Part shown: positions 24,170 to 32,900 of the stretch, piece by piece
How positions within the stretch are numbered: position 1 is the first letter of the stretch
Layout of the letters: each line of letters opens with the position of its first letter
Assembly (NCBI GenBank): GCA_017467445.1
Contig: JAFTSG010000012.1
Location: 1-54,918 of the forward strand
From: Clostridia bacterium
GTDB lineage: Bacteria; Bacillota; Clostridia; RUG12999
Direction: 5' to 3'
DNA: 54,918 nt
Program-made: the position numbers and the translations under genes
The notes under the pieces: generated by a model
What the model saw: the letters and a program-made list of their open reading frames with translations, nothing else
What the model was told of the DNA's origin: nothing
The model's database searches: none

Positions 24170-24198
24170 ATTATATCAATCCCGCACATATATTTCAA
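24170..24198 (-). promoter_or_regulatory. Promoter of the GT4-CsaB gene
   Basis: Minus strand TTGAAA (24198-24193), 17-nt spacer, TATAAT (24175-24170). Confidence 0.7.
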
Positions 24199-24233
24199 GT
24201 ACTTTACAAAATTTATTATATGTAAAATATCTA

Positions 24234-24262
24234 TTGACAAATTAATATAAATGCGGTATAAT
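24234..24262 (+). promoter_or_regulatory. Consensus promoter of rpmH
   Basis: TTGACA (24234-24239), 17-nt spacer, TATAAT (24257-24262). Confidence 0.85.
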
Positions 24263-24328
24263 AATTGGGTGCAGTTTGTACTTTTGGAAAATATTATATA
24301 TTTACTTTTAAGCAGGAGGTGTTTGTAA

Positions 24329-24463
24329 ATGCTCAGAACATACCAACCCAAAAAAAGACAGAGAAAAAAAGAACACGGTTTCAGAAAAAGAATGTCAACA
24401 GCTAACGGCAGAAAGGTTTTAGCACGTAGAAGATTAAAAGGCAGAAAAACCTTATCAGCATAA
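24329..24463 (+). CDS. rpmH: Ribosomal protein bL34
   Basis: 44 residues, rich in Arg and Lys, of the large ribosomal subunit. The start [18 protein letters not shown] and end [17 protein letters not shown] are diagnostic. AGGAGGT precedes the ATG. It is the first gene of the conserved rpmH-rnpA-yidD-yidC-jag order that in many bacteria lies near the replication origin; dnaA is not in this window, and the neighbour here is the GT4-CsaB gene instead. Confidence 0.97.
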   Translation: MLRTYQPKKRQRKKEHGFRKRMSTANGRKVLARRRLKGRKTLSA

Positions 24464-24483
24464 GTGAAACTTATGTCTATACT

Positions 24484-24508
24484 AAAGCGGGACAATCCCG
24501 CTTTTTTG
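24484..24508 (+). terminator. Intrinsic terminator between rpmH and rnpA
   Basis: AAAGCGGGA / TCCCGCTTT with a 3-nt loop followed by TTTTTTG. It sits 8 nt before the rnpA ATG and probably lowers rnpA expression relative to rpmH. Confidence 0.85.
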
Positions 24509-24515
24509 TGTAATA

Positions 24516-24863
24516 ATGAAAAAAACTGTTACAATCAATAAGAATACGCTATTTCGGAAAATATATTCAAAAGGTACAAGCTATGTCAATAAATACCTTG
24601 CTGTTTATGTGCTTCCGTCAAAAGATGGGATAAGCCGGCTCGGTATTACCGTTAGTAAGAAGCTTGGCTGCGCCGTTATAAGAAACCGCGCCAAACGTCT
24701 TATCCGCGAAAGTTATCGGATTAATGAAGAAAATATTTCAGGCGGATACAACATTGTTGTAGTTGCCAGAAAAATGGTTGTCGGAACCGATTTTCATCAC
24801 GTTAATTCTGCGCTTATTCACTTGCTTAAAAAGCACTCTGTGTGGACAGCCGAAAATGAATAA
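24516..24863 (+). CDS. rnpA: Ribonuclease P protein component
   Basis: 115 residues; the protein partner of RNase P RNA in 5' maturation of tRNA. Motifs: LFRKIYSKGTSYVNKYLAVY, RLGITVSKKLGCAVIRNRAK and the RNR box IRNRAKRLIRE. The ATG follows the terminator T-run within a few bases, and no Shine-Dalgarno is visible; no better start exists in frame. Its end overlaps yidD by 8 nt. Confidence 0.94.
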   Translation: MKKTVTINKNTLFRKIYSKGTSYVNKYLAVYVLPSKDGISRLGITVSKKLGCAVIRNRAKRLIRESYRINEENISGGYNIVVVARKMVVGTDFHHVNSALIHLLKKHSVWTAENE

Positions 24864-25065
24864 GCTTTTTATACACCTGATAACTTTCTATCAGAAACAC
24901 ATTTCTCCAAATAAACGCCCGTGTTGCCGCTTTTATCCGACATGCTCGCAATACGCACTTGAAGCGTTTACGAAATACCGTTTTTTTAAAGCACTTCGTT
25001 TAAGTGTTTTAAGAATTCTTCGGTGCAATCCATGGGGCAAAAGCGGGTACGACCCACTGCCCTGA
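24856..25065 (+). CDS. yidD: Membrane protein insertion efficiency factor YidD
   Basis: 69 residues. The family core is complete: LITFYQKHISPNKRPCCRFYPTCSQYALEA and CNPWGKSGYDPLP (in pieces), with conserved cysteines and an amphipathic N-terminal helix. YidD aids YidC-dependent insertion of inner-membrane proteins. The ATG at 24856 overlaps the rnpA stop region, and yidC follows 20 nt later. Confidence 0.93.
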   Translation: MNKLFIHLITFYQKHISPNKRPCCRFYPTCSQYALEAFTKYRFFKALRLSVLRILRCNPWGKSGYDPLP

Positions 25066-25085
25066 TTTACGAAAGGTGAAGTTTT

Positions 25086-25988
25086 ATGGGAATCTTTTCA
25101 TTTATAAGTGTACCGCTCGGCTGGATAATGAGTTTTATTTACAAATTTATCCAGAACTACGGCGTTTCACTTTTAATTTTCACACTTATTACAAGGATTA
25201 TTCTGCTCCCGCTGTATATCAAACAGCAGAAATCAATGGCGCAGATTAACCTGCTCAAACCTAAAATGGATGCTTTGCAGAAACAGTATGGCGAAAATAA
25301 GGAAAAACTTGGCGAAGAAACTATGAAACTGTATAAAAAATACGGTGTAAGCCCGTTTTCAGGATGTCTTCCGCTTCTCATACAGTTTCCTCTGCTTATC
25401 GCTCTTTACGACGTTATAAGAAAACCGCTTACCTACATCTGGTATATGTCAGCGGAAAAAATTAATGAATATGCCACTGAGTTCAATATAGCAACTAGCG
25501 GATATGGTGAAATTGAAATTTCCAAACGACTTATCGGTCAGTATGGTTACACAAACTTTAATTTCCTTGGACTTGACCTTGGACAGATACCTACTTTCGA
25601 TTTCAATGCACCAATGTTCGGCATTGACTGGATATGGATTATCCCTATCCTTGCCGCTCTTACAACATACCTTTCAAGTAAGTTTATGAACATTGGTATA
25701 GTAAAAACCGAAGAAGAAAAAGAAGCGGAGGCTAACAAACGTCCTCCGAAACCGGGTGAAACCGACCCGAACCAGACTGCTAATTCTATGACTAAGTTTA
25801 TGCCGTTTTTAACCCTGTGGTTTACATTCATTATGCCGGCGGGCATAAGCATTTACTGGATTGCCGGAAATATCCTGCAGATAATTCAGCAGTTTGCAAT
25901 TAACAGATACTACGTTCCTAAAATGAAGGAAAGGATGCTACTTGAAAATGAAGAACCTAAGAACTATAGAAAAAAGCGCAAAAAGTAA
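25086..25988 (+). CDS. yidC: Membrane protein insertase YidC/Oxa1 family
   Basis: 300 residues. Five conserved membrane segments with the hydrophilic groove: GVSLLIFTLITRIILLPLYI (groove Arg), a cytoplasmic hairpin (KPKMDALQKQYGENKEKL, KKYGVSPFSGCLPLLIQFPL), and the last pair around FMPFLTLWFTFIMPAGISIY. Unlike many Gram-positive YidC proteins it shows no lipobox at the N-terminus (MGIFSFISVPLGWIM). The tail is basic (KKRKK) and its gene end overlaps jag. Confidence 0.95.
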   Translation: MGIFSFISVPLGWIMSFIYKFIQNYGVSLLIFTLITRIILLPLYIKQQKSMAQINLLKPKMDALQKQYGENKEKLGEETMKLYKKYGVSPFSGCLPLLIQFPLLIALYDVIRKPLTYIWYMSAEKINEYATEFNIATSGYGEIEISKRLIGQYGYTNFNFLGLDLGQIPTFDFNAPMFGIDWIWIIPILAALTTYLSSKFMNIGIVKTEEEKEAEANKRPPKPGETDPNQTANSMTKFMPFLTLWFTFIMPAGISIYWIAGNILQIIQQFAINRYYVPKMKERMLLENEEPKNYRKKRKK

Positions 25989-26577
25989 AGAAGAAGCTAT
26001 AAAACTGGCGCTTTTGGAACTTGGACTTGACGAAGACGACTGTGAAATAAAAGTGCTTGAAGAAGGAAGCAAAGGTTTTCTTGGTCTTGGCGGTAAAGAT
26101 GCACTTGTTCGTGTTACCGAAAACCCCAATCTTGAAAAAATTGCTGTAAAAGCACTTTCAAATATGGTTGAAAAAATTGTAAACGATGTTGAATACAAAG
26201 TAACATCTTCAGAAAAAACCATCAAAATTGAAATGAACGGTCCGGATATGGGAATATTAATTGGAAAACGCGGTGAAACACTTGATTCACTGCAGTACTT
26301 AACCTCTCTTGCGGTTAACAGAGTTTCTTCCGATTATATTAAAGTTATTCTTAATACGGAAAACTACCGTGAAAAAAGACACGACACTTTGGTGCGCCTT
26401 GCAAGAAGACTTGCTTCTCAGGTTATTAAAACCGGTAAAAGCATAACTCTTGAACCTATGCGTCCCAACGAACGCCGTATCATTCATTCTACACTTCAGA
26501 ATAACAAAATTGTTCAGACAGTAAGCGTTGGCGAAGAACCTAATAGAAAGGTTGTAATTGAAATCGCCGAAAAATAA
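25942..26577 (+). CDS. jag: RNA-binding protein KhpB/Jag
   Basis: Up to 211 residues. Jag_N domain ([20 protein letters not shown] to [13 protein letters not shown]), linker, a KH domain ([20 protein letters not shown]) and a C-terminal R3H domain ([19 protein letters not shown]). KhpB with KhpA binds many RNAs and affects cell elongation and division. The start is either the TTG at 25942 (AAAGG at 7-nt spacing) or the ATG at 25948; both lie inside the 3' end of yidC, so the two genes overlap and are probably coupled. Confidence 0.93.
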   Translation: MKMKNLRTIEKSAKSKEEAIKLALLELGLDEDDCEIKVLEEGSKGFLGLGGKDALVRVTENPNLEKIAVKALSNMVEKIVNDVEYKVTSSEKTIKIEMNGPDMGILIGKRGETLDSLQYLTSLAVNRVSSDYIKVILNTENYREKRHDTLVRLARRLASQVIKTGKSITLEPMRPNERRIIHSTLQNNKIVQTVSVGEEPNRKVVIEIAEK

Positions 26578-26593
26578 AGTGAGGTTTTTACCT

Positions 26594-28045
26594 ATGGAAA
26601 ACAAAAAAGTTCGTACCAGATTTGCACCAAGCCCCACAGGTTATATGCATATCGGTAACTTAAGAACAGCCCTTTATGCATATCTTCTTGCAAAGAAAGA
26701 CGGCGGCGATTTTATCCTCCGCATTGAAGATACCGACCAGGAAAGATATGTTGAAGGCGCAGTTGATATAATTTATAACACTCTTAAAGAAGCAGGCCTT
26801 AAACACGATGAAGGTCCCGACATCGGTGGCGACTTTGGTCCGTATATCCAGAGCGAAAGAAGAGCAATTTATCAGGAATATGCACACAAACTCGTTGAGC
26901 TTGGCGGCGCATACTACTGCTTCTGCGACAAGGAAAGACTTGATAATTTAAGACAGATTCAGGAAGCTTCCAAAATCCCGACAAAATACGACGGATATTG
27001 CAGAAATCTCTCTCCTGAAGAAATCAAAGAAAAGCTTGATGCCGGTGTTCCTTATGTTATAAGGCAGAAAATACCGAAAACAGGCGTTACGTCCTTTGAT
27101 GATATTATCTACGGTACAATTCATGTTGAAAACTCAACACTTGACGATAACGTGCTTCTTAAATCAGACGGACTTCCGACATATAACTTTGCAAACGTAA
27201 TTGACGACCATTTGATGGGAATTACCCACGTAATAAGAGGAAGTGAATACCTCTCCTCCACACCGAAATACAACCTTCTTTACGAAGCTTTCGGGTGGGA
27301 CATCCCCACATATGTTCACTGCCCGCCGGTAATGAAAAACGCAACTGAAAAGTTGTCTAAACGTAACGGCGACGCATCATATGATGATATTATTGCAAAA
27401 GGTTATCTTAAAGAAGCAGTAATTAACTTTATCGCACTTCTCGGTTGGAGTCCCGGCGGCGACCAAGAAGTATTCTCTCTTGAAGAGCTTGTTCAGGCAT
27501 TTGACCCGAGCGGAATAAGCAAAAGCCCGGCAATTTTTGATGATAAAAAGCTTGCGTGGATGAACGGAGAATATATCAGAAGAATGTCTCTTGAAGATTT
27601 TTGCAACCTTGCAATGCCGTATTTTAAACAGACAGTTAAAAAAGGCATTGATTTTATGGAGCTTGCAAAACTTCTGCATACACGTACGGAATTACTTACA
27701 GATATCCCTGAGCAGATTGATTTTATTGACGCTCTGCCGGATTATGATACCGAGCTTTTCGTTCATAAGAAAATGAAAACAACACTTGAAAATTCACTTG
27801 AAGCTTTGAACAGAATTCTTCCTGTTCTTGAAGGTATTGATAACTGGAGCGAGGAAACAATTCACGAAAAAATGTTTGAGCTTATAGCTGAAATGGAAGT
27901 AAAAAACGGACAGATTCTCTGGCCGCTTAGAACCGCAGTTTCCGGCAAACAGTTTACTCCGGGCGGCGGCATCGAGCTTGCAGTTCTCCTCGGAAAAGAA
28001 GAAACAATTGCAAGAATTAAAAAAGGCATTGAAAAATTATCTTAA
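26594..28045 (+). CDS. gltX: Glutamyl-tRNA synthetase
   Basis: 483 residues, class I. Signature HIGH-type motif [19 protein letters not shown] near the N-terminus and KMSKS-type motif [10 protein letters not shown] at about 252. The catalytic core has [17 protein letters not shown] and [19 protein letters not shown]; the C-terminal helical domain binds the anticodon. GAGGT at 9-nt spacing supports the ATG at 26594. Many Clostridia use a non-discriminating GluRS for tRNA-Gln; sequence alone does not decide. It follows jag by 16 nt and ends at a strong terminator. Confidence 0.95.
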   Translation: MENKKVRTRFAPSPTGYMHIGNLRTALYAYLLAKKDGGDFILRIEDTDQERYVEGAVDIIYNTLKEAGLKHDEGPDIGGDFGPYIQSERRAIYQEYAHKLVELGGAYYCFCDKERLDNLRQIQEASKIPTKYDGYCRNLSPEEIKEKLDAGVPYVIRQKIPKTGVTSFDDIIYGTIHVENSTLDDNVLLKSDGLPTYNFANVIDDHLMGITHVIRGSEYLSSTPKYNLLYEAFGWDIPTYVHCPPVMKNATEKLSKRNGDASYDDIIAKGYLKEAVINFIALLGWSPGGDQEVFSLEELVQAFDPSGISKSPAIFDDKKLAWMNGEYIRRMSLEDFCNLAMPYFKQTVKKGIDFMELAKLLHTRTELLTDIPEQIDFIDALPDYDTELFVHKKMKTTLENSLEALNRILPVLEGIDNWSEETIHEKMFELIAEMEVKNGQILWPLRTAVSGKQFTPGGGIELAVLLGKEETIARIKKGIEKLS

Positions 28046-28051
28046 TGACAC

Positions 28052-28085
28052 AAAAGCGATAGACAAATGTCTATCGCTTTTCTTT
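28052..28085 (+). terminator. Intrinsic terminator of gltX
   Basis: Perfect 13-bp stem AAAGCGATAGACA / TGTCTATCGCTTT, followed by TCTTTCT. Confidence 0.88.
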
Positions 28086-28165
28086 CTATAATGATTTTCC
28101 CATACACCAACCACAGCAAAACCAACCTGCATTGTTGCGAAATGTAATCCCGGAACAATTTATCA

Positions 28166-29014
28166 TCAAAAATCAATACTGTCCGGATGCAGTGGTGAGC
28201 CGCCGCAAAACGGCATTTCATTTATTATCTTCATATCGTCTGCCGATATTTCAAAATCAAAAACATCGGCATTTTCCTTTACTCTTTCAGGCGTTACAGA
28301 TTTTGGAAGAGGAACAACACCGTTTTGCAAACACCATTTTATACAAATCTGCGCTACGCTCTTTTTATACTTTTCAGCAATATCTTTAAGAATTTCATTA
28401 TCAAGCACAGCACCTCTTCCAAGCGGGCTCCACGCTTCAACAAGAATGTTGTTTTCCCGGCAGAACGAAAGCACTTCTTCCTGCATTTTTCCGGGATGAA
28501 ACTCTATCTGGTTAACCATCGGTTTTATTTCCATGTCCATAAGTGCCTCAAGATGATGCGGTAAAAAGTTTGACACACCAATAGCACGCACTCTGCCCTC
28601 TTTATACAGCTTAACAAGAGCCTGCCATGTTTCAAAATTTATTTCTTCCCAATTTTTAAACCTGTTTTTTGATGCCGGCCAGTGAATCAGATATAAATCA
28701 AGATACTCAAGACCAAGTTTCTCAATTGATTCATCAAACGCTACAAGAGTATTTTCATATCCCCTCATTGTATTCCACACTTTGCTGGTAATAAACAATT
28801 CTTCTCTCTTTATTCCACAATTTTTGACAGCTTCCCCTACTCCGATTTCGTTTCCGTATACCGCAGCCGTATCTATATGGCGATAACCCGCTTTAATTGC
28901 ATTTATAGCTGCATTTTTCGCTGTCTCGTCACCGTTTATCTGCCACGTACCAAACCCAACACAGGGAATTTCGTACCCGTTTGAAAGCTTAAATTTATCT
29001 GATACTTTTTTCAT
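28166..29014 (-). CDS. Aldo/keto reductase
   Basis: 282 residues; NADPH-dependent carbonyl reductase of the AKR5-like (2,5-diketo-gluconate reductase) group. (beta/alpha)8 barrel with the catalytic tetrad visible: Asp and Tyr in GYRHIDTAAVYGNE, Lys in ELFITSKVWN and His in DLYLIHWPASK. C-terminal cofactor motif PLPKSVTPERVKEN. The physiological substrate is unknown. GAGGAGG precedes the ATG. It follows the orphan sugar ATPase gene across a terminator, so cotranscription would need readthrough. Confidence 0.93.
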   Translation of the reverse strand: MKKVSDKFKLSNGYEIPCVGFGTWQINGDETAKNAAINAIKAGYRHIDTAAVYGNEIGVGEAVKNCGIKREELFITSKVWNTMRGYENTLVAFDESIEKLGLEYLDLYLIHWPASKNRFKNWEEINFETWQALVKLYKEGRVRAIGVSNFLPHHLEALMDMEIKPMVNQIEFHPGKMQEEVLSFCRENNILVEAWSPLGRGAVLDNEILKDIAEKYKKSVAQICIKWCLQNGVVPLPKSVTPERVKENADVFDFEISADDMKIINEMPFCGGSPLHPDSIDF

Positions 29015-29034
29015 TCTTACCTCCTCAAATTTAA

Positions 29035-29062
29035 AAAGCCTCCCAACAAGCGGGAGGCTTTG
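29035..29062 (-). terminator. Intrinsic terminator of the sugar ABC ATPase gene
   Basis: Minus strand AAAGCCTCCC / GGGAGGCTTT with a 7-nt loop, followed by TTAAATTT. Confidence 0.85.
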
Positions 29063-29074
29063 ACTGCATTATTA

Positions 29075-30184
29075 TTAGATAATGAGAAGTTCTGTTTCTT
29101 TATCAAAGAAGTGGAGACTTTCAGGTTCAAACGCAAATTTAACTGTATCTCCCATTTTAGCAGTTGTTCTTGCATTAACACGCGCAATAAATTCAGCACC
29201 GCCAAGCTGGAAGTAAAGATATGTTTCTGAACCCATTGCTTCAACAATGTCAACAGTTGCTTCAACAACACTGTCGCTTACTGCAGAAATGAACATCTGT
29301 TCATCATGTACAGATTCCGGTCTGATAGCAAGAACTACTTCTTTACCGATATAACCGCCTGCTTCAAGAGCTTTAGCCTTAGTTTCATTAAGTTTAATAG
29401 TCTGATTATCAAATGCAGCGTAGGTTCCGTCTTCTCTCTTTTCAATCATAACATCCATTGTGTTGATTCTCGGTGTTCCGATAAATCCTGCAACGAAGAG
29501 GTTAGCCGGTTTATCGTAAAGGTCCTGTGGAGAAGAAATCTGCTGGATGATACCGTCTTTCATAACAACGATCATTGTACCCATTGTAAGGGCTTCAATC
29601 TGGTCATGTGTAACATAAATAAATGTTGTATCAAGACGTTTGTGAAGTTTACTGATTTCAGCTCTCATCTGAGTTCTGAGTTTAGCGTCAAGGTTTGAAA
29701 GAGGTTCGTCCATAAGGAATACTTTAGGTTCACGAACGATAGCACGACCAAGTGCAACACGCTGACGCTGACCGCCTGACAAAGCCTTCGGCTTTCTGTC
29801 AAGAAGATGTTCTATATCAAGAATTTTAGCAGCGTCTGTAACTCTTCTTTTGATTTCATCTTTCGGTGTTCTTTTACGTTTAAGACCAAAAGCCATGTTT
29901 TCGTATACTGTCATATGAGGATAAAGTGCATAGTTCTGGAACACCATTGCTATATCTCTGTCCTTCGGCATAACATCGTTAACGATTTTATCATCAATAA
30001 GGAGTTCACCTTCTGTAATTTCTTCAAGACCTGCAATCATACGGAGAGTTGTAGATTTACCACAACCTGACGGTCCGAGAAGAACAACGAATTCCTTATC
30101 CGGGATATCAATATTGAAATCCTTAACAGCTTCAACGCCGCCGGCATATCTTTTATAAATACCTTTCAAGTTTACACTAGACAT
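29075..30184 (-). CDS. Sugar ABC transporter ATP-binding protein (MsmX/UgpC/MalK type)
   Basis: 369 residues. ATPase domain: Walker A LGPSGCGKSTTLRMIAGLE, VFQNYALYPHMTVYENMAF, signature LSGGQRQRVALGRAIVREP, Walker B FLMDEPLSNLDAKLR, H-loop YVTHDQIEALTMG. The C-terminal TOBE-like regulatory domain (ESVHDEQMF to FEPESLHFFDKET) marks the CUT1 sugar group. No permease or binding protein genes are near, so it is probably a shared ATPase serving several sugar importers, as MsmX does in Bacillus. Confidence 0.92.
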   Translation of the reverse strand: MSSVNLKGIYKRYAGGVEAVKDFNIDIPDKEFVVLLGPSGCGKSTTLRMIAGLEEITEGELLIDDKIVNDVMPKDRDIAMVFQNYALYPHMTVYENMAFGLKRKRTPKDEIKRRVTDAAKILDIEHLLDRKPKALSGGQRQRVALGRAIVREPKVFLMDEPLSNLDAKLRTQMRAEISKLHKRLDTTFIYVTHDQIEALTMGTMIVVMKDGIIQQISSPQDLYDKPANLFVAGFIGTPRINTMDVMIEKREDGTYAAFDNQTIKLNETKAKALEAGGYIGKEVVLAIRPESVHDEQMFISAVSDSVVEATVDIVEAMGSETYLYFQLGGAEFIARVNARTTAKMGDTVKFAFEPESLHFFDKETELLII

Positions 30185-30301
30185 TTTAAGTCCCCCTAAA
30201 TTCCAAAATTATCATATACTATTATTTTACCACTTTTTTTAAATTTTGCAAATAGTAAAATTTGTTGAAATACGGCACATTTAATTGGATAAATTGCATA
30301 A

Positions 30302-32449
30302 TCATTCGTCAACATTTCTCATTGAGAGAGCAATTTTCCCTTTTTTTACGTCAATATCAACAATTTTCACTTTTCGAACATCCCCAACCGATAAAATATC
30401 CATAGGATGTTTCACAAATTTTTCAGAAATTTGTGATATATGCACAAGACCATCCTGATGAACACCTATATCAACAAAGGCTCCAAAGTCCGTAATGTTT
30501 CTTACAGTGCCCGCAAGCACCATCCCCGGCTTCAGATTTTCAATTGACATAAGGTCACTTCGGAGCACCGGCTTATCAAGATTTTCACGAGGGTCGCGAC
30601 CCGGTTTTAAAAGCTCACTTATAATATCTTCAACCGTCGGCATACCAACGCCGTGTTTTTCAGCCAAAGCCTTCATCTCATCACGATTTGCACGTTTTTT
30701 AAGTTCGTGCAGATTTCCGTTTTTAACATCATCCAGAGAATATCCGCACGATTCCAGAATTTCCTTTGCAAGCTCATATGATTCAGGATGTACCGCCGTA
30801 TTATCAAGCACCATTTTCCCGCCAGTAATTCTCATAAATCCGGCGCACTGCAAAAATGCCTTATCGCCAAGCTTACTTACCTTTTTAAACTGTTTTCTGT
30901 CGGTAAACACGCCATTTTCTTCTCTGTATGCAACAATGTTTGCCGCAACGGATGAGTTAATTCCCGCAACATATGAAAGAAGATGCGGTGATGCCGTATT
31001 TACATCAACTCCGACACTGTTAACACAGTCTTCAACAACTCCGCCGAGTGCCGATTCCAGATTTTTCTGGTTCATATCGTGCTGATACTGCCCTACCCCG
31101 ATAGATTTCGGGTCAATTTTAACAAGCTCTGCAAGTGGGTCTTCAAGACGCCGCGCAATAGACACCGCACTACGAAGTGCAACATCATAATCGGGAAACT
31201 CTGCCGCACCCACTTCCGATGCGGAATAAACAGACGCACCCGCTTCACTTACCATTATATATTTAACATCTCTGTCAACCTCTCCAAGAAGTCCGGCAAC
31301 AAAAATTTCCGATTCTTTTGATGCCGTACCGTTACCGATTGCTACTATATCTACATTATGCTTGTTTATAAGATTTATTACAGTCTTCTTTGCCTTATCC
31401 TTGTCGTGATGGTCAAGTGTGCAGTAAATAACGTCCGTATCAAGTACCTTACCGGTAAAATCAACAACCGCCACTTTGCATCCTGTTCTGTATCCCGGGT
31501 CAAGTCCAAGAACATTTTTACCGCTTATCGGCGGTGCAAGCAGAAGCTGTTTCAAGTTTTTGGAGAACAGTTCAATAGATTTTTCCTGCGCTCTTTCGGT
31601 AAGAATATTTCTTATTTCACGTTCGATTGATGGTGCAATAAGTCTTTCATACGAATCCTCCACTGCAAGTGCAACCTGAGCCGACATTTCGCCGTCACCA
31701 ATTACAAGACCGGTTTTGATAAGGTTTACCACAGCCTCTTCGTCAACCTCGATTTTAACAGACAAAAATTCTTCTTTTTCGCCGCGGTTTATTGCAAGAA
31801 TTCTGTGGTTGGCAATTTTATTAACACTTTCGGAAAATTCATAATATCCGCTATATACGGATTCTTCTTCTTTTGTGGCTTTTGAAGCCACAATACCGTT
31901 TTTATATGTAAATTCACGTACAGCTTTTCTTTTATCAGCATCATCGGAAACCGACTCCGCAATAATATCTCTTGCTCCTGCAAGCGCCTCTTCTGCTGTC
32001 GGTACTTCTTCGGTAATATATTCCGACGCAAGTTCTTCAAGTGTTTTTTTACTTTCAAGCTGCATAAGAATAATCTGCGCAAGCGGTTCAAGACCTTTTT
32101 CCTTTGCCATTGTTGCCCTTGTTCTTCGTTTCGGGCGGAACGGGCGGTATATGTCTTCCATCTCCTGCATTGTAGATGCTTTTTCAATGGATGCAAGAAT
32201 TTCATCCGTCATCTTGCCCTGCTCGGTTATAATTCTTATAACATCTTCTTTTTTCTCGGCAAGATTACGTAAGTATTCAAGACGTTTACCAAGCTTACGG
32301 AGTACAGTATCATCAAGCCCGCCTGTAACCTCTTTTCTGTATCTGGCAATAAACGGAATAGTATTGCCCTCATCAATGAGGGCAACTGTATTTTCTATTT
32401 GTTTTTTTGAAATTTGAAGTTCTTCGGATAAAATCTGAATGATATCCAT
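30302..32449 (-). CDS. tex: Tex family RNA-binding transcription accessory protein
   Basis: 715 residues. N-terminal Tex domain (GNTIPFIARYRKEVTGGLDD, MQEMEDIYRPFRPKRRTRA), YqgF/RNase H-like domain (NVLGLDPGYRTGCKVAVVD), helix-hairpin-helix motifs (DVNTASPHLLSYVAGINSSV) and a C-terminal S1 domain (GMVLAGTVRNITDFGAFVDI, GLVHISQISEKFV). Tex binds nucleic acids and is thought to affect transcription or stalled polymerase; details vary by species. It starts 3 nt after nifU and so is cotranscribed with the Fe-S genes. Confidence 0.94.
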   Translation of the reverse strand: MDIIQILSEELQISKKQIENTVALIDEGNTIPFIARYRKEVTGGLDDTVLRKLGKRLEYLRNLAEKKEDVIRIITEQGKMTDEILASIEKASTMQEMEDIYRPFRPKRRTRATMAKEKGLEPLAQIILMQLESKKTLEELASEYITEEVPTAEEALAGARDIIAESVSDDADKRKAVREFTYKNGIVASKATKEEESVYSGYYEFSESVNKIANHRILAINRGEKEEFLSVKIEVDEEAVVNLIKTGLVIGDGEMSAQVALAVEDSYERLIAPSIEREIRNILTERAQEKSIELFSKNLKQLLLAPPISGKNVLGLDPGYRTGCKVAVVDFTGKVLDTDVIYCTLDHHDKDKAKKTVINLINKHNVDIVAIGNGTASKESEIFVAGLLGEVDRDVKYIMVSEAGASVYSASEVGAAEFPDYDVALRSAVSIARRLEDPLAELVKIDPKSIGVGQYQHDMNQKNLESALGGVVEDCVNSVGVDVNTASPHLLSYVAGINSSVAANIVAYREENGVFTDRKQFKKVSKLGDKAFLQCAGFMRITGGKMVLDNTAVHPESYELAKEILESCGYSLDDVKNGNLHELKKRANRDEMKALAEKHGVGMPTVEDIISELLKPGRDPRENLDKPVLRSDLMSIENLKPGMVLAGTVRNITDFGAFVDIGVHQDGLVHISQISEKFVKHPMDILSVGDVRKVKIVDIDVKKGKIALSMRNVDE

Positions 32450-32452
32450 ATC

Positions 32453-32887
32453 TTATTCCTCACCCTTACAGCATTCGCAGCATCCGTCGCAATGTTTTTT
32501 AAGTCCCGGGAGCTCTATACCTGTTGTTTCACAGTAATTTGAAATAGCCGCATGAATAGCTTCTTCTGCAAGAACGGAACAGTGGATTTTGACATCCGGA
32601 AGTCCGCCGAGCATATCAATAACCTGCTTATTTGTTACCATCAGCGCTTCTTCAAGAGTTTTTCCTTTAACAAGGTCGGTTGCAACAGAGCTTGTAGCAA
32701 TAGCAGCACCGCAGCCAAATGTTTTAAAACGTATATCTTTGATAATGCCGTCTTCAATATACATCGACATTCTCATAATATCTCCGCATTTGGCATTACC
32801 AACTTCGCCAACTGCATTAGCATTTTCAAGCTCGCCCACGTTATGAGGGTTCACAAAATGTTCCATTACTTCTTTTGTATATTCCAT
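32453..32887 (-). CDS. nifU: Fe-S cluster scaffold NifU/IscU-like
   Basis: 144 residues; scaffold on which Fe-S clusters are built from sulfur of the neighbouring cysteine desulfurase. The three cluster-binding cysteines are visible in VGNAKCGDIMRM, KTFGCGAAIATSS and IHCSVLAEEA. A short C-terminal tail CDGCCECCKGEE adds five more cysteines in eight residues, which is not part of the core scaffold; it could bind metal or serve in cluster or sulfur transfer. It starts 13 nt after nifS. Confidence 0.94.
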   Translation of the reverse strand: MEYTKEVMEHFVNPHNVGELENANAVGEVGNAKCGDIMRMSMYIEDGIIKDIRFKTFGCGAAIATSSVATDLVKGKTLEEALMVTNKQVIDMLGGLPDVKIHCSVLAEEAIHAAISNYCETTGIELPGLKKHCDGCCECCKGEE

Positions 32888-32900
32888 AGTCTCATCCTCC

